From contig NC_059500.1 in the NCBI RefSeq assembly GCF_018139145.2, positions 25,773,437 to 25,837,436 of the forward strand: 64,000 bases of DNA, in the 5' to 3' direction. The stretch's first letter is position 1, and the number at the start of each line of letters is the position of its first letter. A model generated the notes under the pieces. It searched no databases. It worked only from the letters and a program-made list of their open reading frames with translations, and had not been told where the DNA came from. The stretch comes from Gymnogyps californianus. Taxonomy: Eukaryota > Chordata > Aves > Accipitriformes > Cathartidae. Of this stretch, positions 49,556 to 61,889 are shown piece by piece. A program made the translations under genes and the position numbers.

Positions 49556-52500
49556 GTGAGTGATTCTGTTTGATTCAGTGTCCTTTGGTTCAATCCTGAA
49601 AAGAATTTGTTGTGTTTGTTATTTGATGCTGTTTTGTATAGTTTGTATAGTTTTTCAATGTGGTAAAATGAATCAATAATAGATACATACATTTTAGTGT
49701 ATACAGAAAAAACACACGTGCTTGTATAGTCTCTGACCCAAAATTATACCTTGCAAGTAATGCATTAATTTTTCTTTCAGGCTGTATTATTTTAATTAGT
49801 GAGAGAAATATATTTTAATACTGAAATTCATAGTATACATTTCTCAGTTCAATTCATTTGCAGACTGGCACAAAATGTATGCTGTGTTGATATAGAAGAT
49901 GAAACTATTCAAGATTCCTGGGAGCCTCTGGCTAAAATTCTGCCATGATATTAAAGGTAATATTAATATGTTTTACCTCCTCCTGAGGGTTCACTTTACT
50001 CCTGTGTGGTCTCTTGATGTTCATTTGCAAAGCTGATAAAAAAAATCTGAATTACAGATTTTACTGAATTACTGATTACAGTAAACGAATCCACATAATA
50101 AATGGCTGCATGCAATGGAAGTCAGTACTTGGCCCATAGTTAATAAATTCTGAGCTCGGAGCAGTATATGCATGAGGGACACAGACAGAGAGAAGACTGC
50201 AGAAAACAGCTGGACACAGAAATCATCTGGCAAGAGCAGAGGACAAAAGCATGGAGCTTGGATATTCAGAAAAACCCTAGCATTGAGTCAAGGGGTTTTT
50301 TCAGCCACTTCTTTATTGCAGTTTGTTCAACCCTTGCCTAAGCAGCAAAAATTGGACTGTGGAGATCCATAAACTTCAGCATTTTAAAAAATTTTCCTGT
50401 CCATCTTTACTATTTGCTCAAGTCTTTCTCTGTTACCTTTTAAGACCCCTGCCCTCAGATCCTCTCTGGAGCGCTGCTGTGGGTTCACAGGTAACTGGTT
50501 GTGCGCCAAACTCACTATTTCTAAACAGTTTCCACTCTGATTTACTCCCTGGCCTGCTACTTGCTCCTTCTCTTGCTTCCATTCTCATTTCTTTTTATTT
50601 AGTGTATTGCTTCCTCGCTGATTCCATTTAGGTTCTCACTCCAAACTGATTTCCATCCCAGACACACACATACAGAAAATCTTTCAAACCATCGTTCACT
50701 ACTATCATTTGTGTACTGTAATTATGCCCTCATTCATGTTTCTCTTGCATGCTCAGAGTACAAACTCTTCCAGATGGGGACCAAGACACTGATATGTGCT
50801 CATACAGTACCCAGACAGCAGCTGTCAAATTTTATTTTTTAAATTAAAAAAAATCAAAAAGGAGAGTACTTGATTCTTTCACTTTTATCCTAAAAAAATA
50901 CTGAATATTTATGGTAGATTCCCCAGTCTCAGTAATTTCCACAAAGAAATAGTAGTCCCAACAGTACCTAACAAGAAGTCTTCCTCAGCATAGGTAAGGC
51001 ATCTTTACTGAATCACTGGCATCTTTACACAGTCATGCATCCTGCTGGTACTGTTCTTTTATACAGTTTGAAACAATCCGGACCACGTGAAATCAAGTGA
51101 AACTAGAGACAGCATTTTTTAAAAACTTGACTCCAATTAAAAAAAAAGTAAAATCCATTACTGGTCAAATGTCACAAAACAACTCAATTTCAGAAGACTG
51201 AATAGGCGTCTGGTAACTGTTCTGTGTATTCCCTATTTAAAACATCTTAAGGGTATAGAGTATTAATAGTCAAACCAAGTATTATTTGAATTTATGTTTT
51301 CCTTCTACCTTTGCTGCTGAACATTTTAAATAATGTCTTATAGCGCAGATCTACAGCAGAAAGCTTAATAAGGATGCTGTTTCCATAACAACAAATAGGA
51401 TTTGAACAAAAACACAATACTCAATGGTTACTGTTCTTCACAGCACACAAAAGCAGTTATTCAAAATTACAAGCAGCATGACATTGAAAAAATAAATTTA
51501 AGGCAAAGGGTGCTAACAATTCTGTTCCATATTTAGTAAACGTTTAACTCATAAATACTTGAGGGGCAGCTATAAGAACCCAGAAATTTACCGTATTGTG
51601 TATATCAAGCTAAATCATGACCTGAGAGAGGAGAGGCTTTTTTCCAATGTACAATTAAATGAAAAGACAGTAACACTCAGACAAGCCACAGAAACAAGCC
51701 ATCTAGTTAGGTATAAATTGGCTCACACAATGAATAAATGAAAGGTCTAATTCTACCTTCAGTGAGAGTCTTTATTTTTAACTTTTTAATTTGCACTCAC
51801 GGAACAGGGTGTTCAGATTTTTTTGTGTATTTCTTTTCTATTTTATCATTTTCATCAACTACATTATACTTTATAAACCTCATTTTATTCTGAAAATGCC
51901 AGGATTTCCTACAAGTTATTTTACCTCTAGGGGTATATATTTTTCTTTCCTTTCCAAAATTTAGATTTCTGTTCACATTTTCATAGAATAATACCACACA
52001 TTGATTAGTGATGATGGCAAATGAAAATAAGAATATTTTAGCACCATAGGCAGTTCTTCTGCTTCTTCGGTTTTTTCAGGGAATAATATTTATGTTGAAT
52101 TGGTAAATAAAATGGCACAGACTACAGCTCTGTAGTATAACCTTTATTTTCTATCTATCTTACATATGAAATGCACAGGTCAGATGGAAACTGAGTTTAA
52201 AAGCGTAATAAGATCTGACTCATTAGACATTTCCCAATGTAGATTTTGGAAATGCAGTCTACTTGGACGATTCTAATGTCATCCTGATACATCAGAACTA
52301 AAGTAGCCATATCCTTAGTGACATTTGAGGGCAGCTTGATATGAAAAAGAGAGTATTCAGTATCTCTTCAATTAAGAGAAATGTCAGCTGTTAGTGTTGC
52401 TTCATTAGAACATCAAATTTCAAGTGTATGTTTTTGGCTCTGATTTCACCTGGCCATTAAGGTGAAACTGACCATTTTACACAAGTGACTTATTTGCTTG

Positions 52501-55500
52501 GGGGCAAATGCTGGGAAGTTCTCAAAAAGTTCTCAAGTCTTTAGAAACAAAAAAAGAAATGGAAGGTCTTAAAAAAGGGATTGCAATGAAACCTTTATGA
52601 TATTAACCATGACTGGTCTATTCCTACTGGGTTTCTACCTTCTAAACTGTATTTTGCTATGAAAAGTGGGAACCACTATTGACTTCTGCTTTGTTTTCTG
52701 CTTTCACAGTGTCACAGGCTTTACACAAAAAACTTCTTGATATTCAAGCAGTATATTAGTTATAGATGCTCCTGTCAACACAGTATGGAGGCCTCATAAT
52801 TGCACAAGAGCAGATAATCAGGAAATGCGAACTATGAAAAGTTGACAAAGTACCATGCCCAGATTAATTACATTCCCAGATCCTACAGGAAATAGCAAGA
52901 ATAAATAAAAGAGCATCTGATTTTGAATGGTGGAGTTGTTTTAAACAGAGGCAGTGAATTATATTCACAGGATATGAATGCTGTGAGATATATCACGAGA
53001 GCGTCTCTGTTTAAGAAATAGATGGAGTCATTTATGAGACTTTTGTCAGTGGTATGAATGCCCATGAGAAAGGCTTGAAACATTTAGAAGTCTATTATTT
53101 AATATAGGTAGCCCAAGATTCAGATGCTTATCATAATTCTCTGATTTTAGCAAGGCAGTTTGCAGATTACCACATGACACAATGACCACAAAAGACAAAA
53201 GTCTGGCATTAAGGATATTGACAGTGATCGATTTAAATTCAGTTTGAAGTAAATGATTGCTCTGTTAATGAGTAGAATGTGATATGGACTAAAGTACTGG
53301 CAAGACACATTTCTGTCATATATCTCTCACTTCAAGATTATGTTAAATTGAAAACAATTGTGAGAATTAATTTGATATTAAGAAAAGCTTGTAACCACAT
53401 GCAGAGCAATTTACTGTAACTGACACGCAGAGCAATTTAAAATAGAAAAATAGAGAAAGGTAATTAGTAAAGGCTCTTAAAACTATGGAAGATTATTTAG
53501 CAAATACAGCAAAGTATGCATAGTATTAGGCAGAAAAAAAAGGAAGCAATATCTCAAGTCATAAGAATAAAGCTGAATTAGTAGCAGTAACTTTAAAAAA
53601 TAGTGAAATCACATTTAAAGTGTTGAACACTGCTCATGTTATTATGAATGAAAATATACCATTGAGAACTTTGATTAACTACATTTGTCACATAATGTGT
53701 ATCCTAAGCAAAAAACAAACTAAGTTTAGCCTTAGTTTCCATTTGGTTTTTTGTTTGCTTGTTTGTTTCATTTCTGGAACAACAGTAATACTAAAAAAAA
53801 AAAAAAATCCAAACCCCAAAAGTCATAAATTTGAAAGGAATAATTAATTCATGTAGTTTTATTTATTTTATGAAAAACAGGAAAAGCGGCCACAAAATTT
53901 GAATTATGTGAAAAATGGCTCCATCAAAATAAAATTCTTTGATAATCTGCTACTTAAGGATTAAGCTAATCATTCAACTACAAAGTTCTGAGAATACTTT
54001 TTTTTCATACATCTTCCTGAAGGAATATATGTAGAAAATTGAATGCTCTGAGGAAGAAATTACCAAAATTCAACAGGTAAAAAAACCCAACACCTAACAA
54101 TACCCCCAAAACCTGAGAAAACTGCAATTGCAGTATCCCTTGAATTTCTCATCTAAATTTCTAAACAGCACAGAATGTTAGTTTCATAAAACGCCTATTT
54201 GATGTGTATCAACTTTGTGGGAAACTAAGCAGGAATAAGTAAAATACTTACTTTTCCATTAGGTATATAACAGTCAAGATTAAAGGTCTCAGTGAAATTC
54301 ATGCAAGATAGGCAGCATCATTATAATATTTCATGAAAGACTTTCACTTGACTTTAATGCAGTCACTTGACATTGTCTGATCTTTCTTAAAGTCAAGAGT
54401 ATATACTAGTTTGAGTCAATGTGGAATTGGATAAGACAGGATTCATGTTTTCCCTCAACAATTTTAAACAGCACATTTTAACACCTGAACCTGTACCAAT
54501 TAATTTTGATGAAATAAAATAAAATCTGTCAACCAAATCTCAACAGATCACATAAAATTACTAACCAAGGTTAGAAAAAAGAGAGAAAAAAAATTCTTAA
54601 CATGATTTTACATAATTACTTGCTGATACAATACCTACTTCCATTTCTCCCCAATGAAACAAGAACAACCTGAGAAATTAGTTAAATTGCTCAAAGGATA
54701 ACAAACAAAATCGTAGCACTTCTTGTCATCCAGATGTAGTTACGACATGCTCTTAATCAAATACAGAGTTCTTCAAAAAGAACTTGAAAAAGTAACTTCT
54801 TATTAATAAAAAAAGAGGTGACTATTGTACATGAGAAAGTTTAAAAAAGTAGATGGAAGAAACTGATACTAAAAACATGACACTTAAAATTTAGATCTCA
54901 GATAAAAATCTGAGTTTTTGCTGTTCTTGAAGTGTTGACTATTTATTGCATAGTTAAAATAGAACCCAAGTTTTGGCTTAGATATGTATACATAAGTCAC
55001 AAATGTTTTACCAGGTAATGAAATACACTGGGTTTGAGGAAAGAAAAAGAAACAAAGCAGTTTATTCGGGGGGGGGGGAGAAAAAACATGATGGCAAGTA
55101 TTCAAACTGCTAAAACCTGTAATGGAAATCTTCTCACATAACAAGAGAGTATCACAGAGAACTGGAAAGCACATTGTCTTTGGGGAATATATTAATCCTG
55201 GAAATGCAAAATAATACAAAGCAGTTGTCAAAAAATATTTAACAGCTGGCAAAAGAGGAGAATAACCTTTTTAAAAAAAAAATAATAAACAGAAGGTAGA
55301 CAGCATATTTAAAAAAGAGAATAAAAAAAGTACCTGGTAAGAGACATACAGTTTCAATGATTTACTGGTGTATAATCAGTTTGGAAAACCAAACCAATAC
55401 AAAAAACAACTGTATTTTGACAGTTTTATGATTAATAAGATAGGAATATTATGAAAAACATATCTTAAGGACTGAAAATTGTACTCCTGTCATGCTGCAC

Positions 55501-57992
55501 AACAGAAACTTCAAAACAAAGCTATATTGATATGTTGACCGCTACAACAATAAATGTAGATGAAGCCTAATGAAAGCATGAAAAGTCCAGAAAAAGAAAG
55601 TCAAAACAGGAATTTTGCCTACTGATACATCTCATCTAGAATACTGTATGCAACTCCTGCCAGAAAGACAGATTTTTTTTCCCTTTTTTTCTTCAGAAAG
55701 ATTAAAAAAATTAAAGAAAATAGGCTTTCTTAAGTTAAAAAAAAGCTCAAGACCAGATATATCAATTTTATTATAAATACAGTATTTCATAGGAGAAATG
55801 GAGGCAACACCAAGGTTATTTCAAGGCAATTTTTGACAAAATAGTGGTGAAAAGAACTGTCATAATATAATTGCTCATGGTAACAGGTCTATATTAAAAT
55901 ATGTAGGATGTATCCTACTGTCCAGTCCTTGTCCTTAACATTTTGGCTGAATAGCTTTGCAGTTTATTGTCTAACCTCACAATCTCCCGGCTGTCGTCCA
56001 TTATCTGCCTGTTGCTGAGGTCATGTCTGTTTTTAGGAAACATAAGTAGCAGGTGCTAGCAGGTGATTCTCTGCCTCTATTTGGTTTATAGCTTTCACAG
56101 AGTTGCCGGTTAGAGGTGACACAAATGTGCAACCAGCCTTTTATCCCCCTTCAATAGCAGGTGACAGATCATCCTATTACCTAGAATTTAGGGGGTTATA
56201 GAGTTATAGCTTGGGAGGGGGTGTATTAAAAGATTTAATAAAAAATTGAAACTGGCTCACATTTCTGAATACTGATTCAGTAGCTAATCACTAAATGTAC
56301 TGTGCATTTTTGGAAATAATATTACAGAATTATTTATTTTGATGTGCTTATGGAGTAAAGGACAGCCAAAAAAATTCTCCCGTTTTAATTGAAAAGGTCA
56401 TATCTCAGGGCATAACATAAATGAAGGAGTCTGACAATCAGGGCTGGATCAGTTTTTGCAGAGAGAATACTGGGGTTTGTGTTCAGATCCAAATTTGAAC
56501 TTTATTATGAAGAAAATTGAATCCAGTTATCCAGTTTGGCCTCACCTCCTACTGGGATTTTTCCCACAACTGGAAAAAAAACAAATAAATCAAACAATTT
56601 GTTAGTAGTGCAAATATTGTACAGGTGACAGCTACAAGGATCCATCAAATTGTTTTTTCAATATCTTTTAAGAAACTGTTAACAAGTATTTTTGCAACAA
56701 GTGTTTGTTTCATTTTTTTTTCCAAAAATAATCTTTAATAAAAGTCAAGGTTTTGCTTGTTTACCTTTTAAAGATTACTTTCTATGGGGAAGAACACCTG
56801 TTTCTTTCTAAACAGCCTTAGGTGGCTGGGGTTTTTTACACATCCATCTCTAGCATTTCTGATGATTTTCCTTAGTTCTGTTTTATACCTATTGATTTAA
56901 GGGAGGAGAAGAAAAATTACTATAAATAAAATGATACAGGCTTTTTATGGTAAAGTCAAATAGGTAATGTCTTTGTTACCTATGTACAGGATTTCTTTTT
57001 TCCTGAAAAAAATATAATCTATTGTACTTCTCTTTACCACTTTTGGCATGGTCCAAGCAGCTTCCATATTCACTGTTTGAAAACAATCTGTGATTGAATC
57101 ATATGCAGTTAACACCACTATATTTGCCAGTAGCTCTTGCAGCCTGACACTTGTCTTCAAACATGACAAACAAAAAATAACTCTTTTTTTGTGGTATGGG
57201 GATAAAAACACTGGTATTTTTTTTACTTCCTTGTCCAAATCTTGGCAGGAAGACTTGTCTCCTTCACAAAGTCAAAATGAAGAACCTCTCTTTCTGCTCA
57301 GAGTCAAATCTGAAAGTATGCTACCAAGAGGTATATTGGGCAAGATTTTCAAAGGTGAAAGATATGAAAGATTCTGAAAATCCATCTGGGATCAAAAATC
57401 ATGGTTTATTCCTAGCTAGGAATATGCTTACATTACAACATACTTCTCTAAATAACTGGTTGAGCTAGCTGTAATAAAACAGAGAAAGCTTTATATGTTG
57501 GCTAATTCACTCTGTGTCTTCAAATGCAAATTAAAAATGTGAGTATCCTCTAACTTGATGCAATAGAGATTATGAAAGTTCATCTTTCAGATATTACTGC
57601 TAAATTGAAAGTATAGCTTAAATGGATTTTCCAGTCTGTGATGAAATTTTTTAGCTTTAGAAATAATGGTTTCTTAGCTCTTCCCTGGGGCCACTCAGAA
57701 AATGAGTTTAAAATTTTGGAATGCATTAGATATCTGAAAATAAATACATGGTGTTTTGGTTACAGCTGTAAAATAAATTTTGGTTGACTTGGAGGCAAAG
57801 GTTAGATTCCTTCCATCTTACATTTTGTAAATGATTCCACCCTACTTCTAAGCACCAGACTTTTATTGCAAACTTTTAAAAATGTGTTGACCAACTGCTG
57901 TAAACATTACATTTTTACTCAGCAGTTTTGTTAGACATGAATCATCAAACCATCTTCAGACACGAGTGTGACACGAATACAATCATGGAAAA
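49556..57992. other. AT-rich unique sequence, nothing firmly recognised
   Basis: The only splice-like item is 49873-49957 (after caattcatttgcag and before ttaaag|gtaata), whose best frame ends in a stop after about 27 codons. A G10 run lies at about 55068-55078 and an A14 run at about 53794. No transposable element, RNA gene or supported gene was seen. Confidence 0.4.
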
Positions 57993-58125
57993 TGCCACGC
58001 AGCCTGCCCTGCTGCCTGGCTGGGGAGGTCCTGCCCTGCTCTGCCCTGCCCTGCCTGCCCCAGGGGAGCCCCCTCCTCTCCCAGGTCCCCAGTGCTGCAC
58101 CCTAGCTCCACCCTTGCTGGTGGTT
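57993..58125 (+). repeat. GC-rich CTGCC-type imperfect repeat block
   Basis: A sharply GC-rich island of about 130 bases contains repeated ctgccctg/ctgcc units and C runs, in strongly AT-rich surroundings. CpG is almost absent, so it is not a CpG island. It is probably a decayed minisatellite. The proline-rich frame across it is repeat translation. Confidence 0.65.
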
Positions 58126-61100
58126 GAAATTCAGTCTAGGGACACCTCTTTATTTGGGCTGCTGATGTAGAAACCTGATGCACAGAGCAAGTCTGGGTCT
58201 GATTCAGATGAAAATAAAAGTTGCAGATACACTTGTGAGCAGCACTCCTATGGATCTGTTTTATTTCTTTTGGCTTTAGATTAAACAATCCTGGTGAATA
58301 AAGGAATTTTTTTGAGTAGCAATTGAGGTCATTTGATTGTAGAATTTATGAAAATACCAGAGCAATTTGTTTAGTCAGTCATATCAATCTGAGACAAGAG
58401 AAGAAAAATTAATCAAGCTTAAGCCTTATTATGCATATTTGTGTCTCAAATAGTTTCCAAAGGTCTTTTGCAGTACCACAAGAATATTAACTATATAACT
58501 TATAAAATAAATAAGTAAAGGAGGTAATGCCAAAGGGGGAGGTGGGGCAGGCAGAATCAAAGCATAGTTTTATATTTAAAGAAAGATTGGTGATGGATAG
58601 GAACATGTTTTTGTCCCAACTTGGAGTTGCCCAGAGATGCACATCAATTAAATCAGCAGTTATACACACCTGTTTATGAACACTGATACCCTCTTTAAGA
58701 ATTCATCACTATGTCTCAAAACAAGTTCACCCCCTACATTACATACTGTCCATGTGATTATTTGGATTTTATTTCAATTTACTGCTTAGTAACAACCTCT
58801 TAATCACTTAGGTCATCCTCTTCTTTGTTTTCACCTTATCTTCAGTTCAAGTCCTCTCATTTTCAGTGTTTTCTGTCCAAAAGAGCTTACTGGTAACAAT
58901 CTTCCCTTTACAGATCCTTGTTCGTCATCCAGAATTATATCTAGCCTAATAACTTCTTAAGGTGCCTAGAACAATCTGGACACTCTTCAACATACAATTT
59001 GAATAAAAGTTATTTCTGATTTCACTCCCTTTGTCATGGTTCTTTTACCCTAACCTTCCTTCTGAGCCAAGCGTATAAAAAGGGAGCTCTCTCTACAGTG
59101 AGGATTTGCCTGTCATGCTGCATAGCACGGTACCATGCATGCAGCTGTATGTCATTGCTTCACAATAACTCTTATGGCTCTGGAAAAAAACTTATATCAA
59201 ACAATGTGCAAATGATTGCAGTCTTTGATTTATAACCACCTTAATGTTTCCTGTCCATTGGTTTCAGGGTTTTTTTTTTCTGATCTACTGGAGGAAAAAT
59301 CCCACAGGAATCCTGTCTTTGAAAACTGTTCATTTAACATAGGAGTAGTACTTAGAGGTTTAGAGCTTTGCCACTATTTTTTTCTACAGAAGTGATTAAT
59401 TCAGTAGATCCATTTAATTCTTCACCTATGATTTTTCCTTTCAAAACATGAAAACATTTTGAATGTCCTTTTTTTTTGTCGGTTTGTTTTTGTTTTGTTT
59501 TTTTTTTTTTTTTTGACTGGCACAGTCAAAGCTGATGGTAACAAACTTTATCCCTGATTTCCCTAACAGCCTAATAGTTATTCTTGTTTTTTTCTCTCAT
59601 TTCAAATGCAAAAAACTTACTTTTTAAGTACTGTTGTATTTAAAACTTACCATTCTCTTGACAATTTAGATAGTTCAAGAAACGCAGTGTTTGTTTCCCT
59701 TATTGTCACATTTCTTGATAAAAGTAATGTGGATAAATCTCAGATGAGAATTTTAATTTTGGACATTTTATACAAACTTTATACAAAAAAAATCTTCTGA
59801 GATTCTGCCCTGAATTAAAATTTTCATGTTTCTGGAAGATGCATTGTTTTGGGGCATTTGGTAGATTTGGTTTGGTTTAGTTTTTGTTTGTTTTATTTTG
59901 GATTTTTGTCATTTTGTTTTGTTTTGTTTTGAATTATCTTTTTTTCAGGACAATATTATTCTGCTTCTCCTCACTTGTAAAAGATCTTTTGTTTGGAAGA
60001 AAAAATTCCTCACCTCCCTGTCTTCCTACCAGAATCTTAAAGTCCAATCTTTGCCAGTTTTGTCCTGTCAGTTTTTTAACTTCAAATTAATAAGAATAGG
60101 TCAAGCCTACAGGAGAGAGAATAAATACCTTGCTCTTTACTATTCCATAGTCCTCTTAGTCTAAGAATAACAGTGTTGCCAAAGAGATCATTAAGAGGTT
60201 TCAGTGATCAGTCTTTAACTTCAGATTTGATTTATGAAGGGTAAGTAAATAAGAGGCATCAGTAGTAGGTATTGAAGCTGACAATGCGAACATTAATAAA
60301 ATATGTTCTAAGTGGTTATTTGCTGTAGCAAGATGTAACCTGTTGTACTCTGGCAACACATAAAAATTTACCACCTCTTCAAACATCCAATCATTTTTAA
60401 AACCACATGTAAATGGAACCTTAATATAATGTGAGGTTACTGCAGGACAAGTGATTCCTGTTTACAAAGGATCAGACAATATCACCCTGTAATACCAATC
60501 TATAATGTCCGGCTTGAGAAGAAGAAGGGAGAATATGTCTAAAACCTTCACCTTCTCTTTGCTACTTACATGGCCTTTCCAGCTGTCTTTCAGACAAGAG
60601 AACCTTACTCCAGGTATTTCCTTAAAGCACGTAGGAACCAAATAGACCTCGAAAGGTTGATAGAGGTCTTTAGGACATCTGTACAGATCAATATATGTGC
60701 TCTTACAGTCTCCTCTAGTGAACAAGCTTATAGTCAAAGATCTGATCATGAGGAACATGGCCTCATAACAGTGGTTTCTGCTAAAGGAACATGGATTAAC
60801 ACATGATCTCATTGCTGTAATGCTTCCTGCTGCTTCTTCTTGCATGGACTGAAATTGAATTCCTCCTCCAGTGCAGCTCTGACTGTAAAAGTCTAAGAAG
60901 CTCCAAGATTTGTAATGTTCTAAGGAACTCTATAGCTAATAAATGTCAGATACTAATTACTGTTGTTTATTGCTAAAATATGATAATAAATTCAGTAGGA
61001 AATGATGGGAAACAAACAGTTCATTTTCTTTGCAAAGCAGAATTAGTGCTTCTTTGAATACCATTTCAAAGAAGCACACTCACAATGCAAGTAAATGCTG

Positions 61101-61707
61101 ACATGACCCTTCTCTAGCAAATTCATGCTAAATATCTTTTACCAAATTATCATTGAATTCCAAGAGCTGAGGAGGTTTGATCAATTTCAGCCACTTATTT
61201 TTAAGGTTGAGTTAATTATTTCAGGGAGCTGATATTAATTAAATTCTTTGGACTTAGTTTTAAGAACAGAATTTGGGACTATAGCAGCTTGTAAATGATT
61301 CTGTTGAATTTCATTATGAAAAAGATCCACCACTTCCTAATTGACTGGGTATTAATAAAACAACCTAAGAGAATTAGATTTTGTTAAAGTACTCCCAGAT
61401 GTTTTCACTGGTCACTGCCCTGTTTTCAATAGAAAATCAGGCATTTCAAAGTGCTCACAGATGAGAAACAAATGAGAATGAAGAATTCTAATCATCTAGT
61501 CAGATAGATTCCTGAGACGTATAATTGGAAATGATTGGATCGTTTTTAATAAATGACATTGATTATGCCCAGGGATGTTTGCACAAGCTGTGTGTGACAA
61601 TTTGAGATAAGCTCGTTGTTATTTGAAAATCCCAAAGGCCAGAATGAATCTGAGAAACTTTAGAGTCAACCCCTAGCAGACATCATACGGGAAACTTTTT
61701 CTTTCAG
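58126..61707. other. AT-rich unique sequence, simple repeats only
   Basis: Contains a poly-T/GTTTT stretch at about 59469-59514 and another GTTTT stretch at about 59880-59932. No gene, RNA or transposable element recognised. Confidence 0.45.
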
Positions 61708-61889
61708 TTATAATACAAAGAATCCTAGAGAAAAATAGGGCTATTTCAAGGAGGAAGATGGAAGGCCTAAAGCAAACTTTCAGAACTCAGATAACACAGT
61801 TGATGAAGGCAGAGCAACTAGTTGAGGTGATTAAATGGGACTCTGCAACTGAGGAGGAATACAGAGAATCTATTTGGTATTTGCAGGAG
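61708..61889 (+). CDS. Candidate coding exon, charged helical region
   Basis: An acceptor-like site (aactttttctttcag) leads into a frame open to a fair donor (caggag|gtgatt) at 61889/61890; unspliced, the frame continues to a stop at 62003. It starts with two bases of a split codon and ends in phase 0. The composition is unlike a random AT-rich frame: rich in Glu, Gln, Lys, Arg and Thr (ILEKNRAISRRKMEGLKQ; KWDSATEEEYRESIWYLQ), consistent with a soluble helical or coiled-coil segment. No family was recognised and no partner exon confirmed. Confidence 0.28.

Noticed and set aside
49873..49957. Splice-bounded stretch following the 49414 candidate exon
   Set aside because: Its open frame is in a phase that does not continue from 49555, and the compatible phase hits a stop after eight codons.
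57928..58170. Proline-rich ORF
   Set aside because: It is the translation of the GC-rich CTGCC repeat block.
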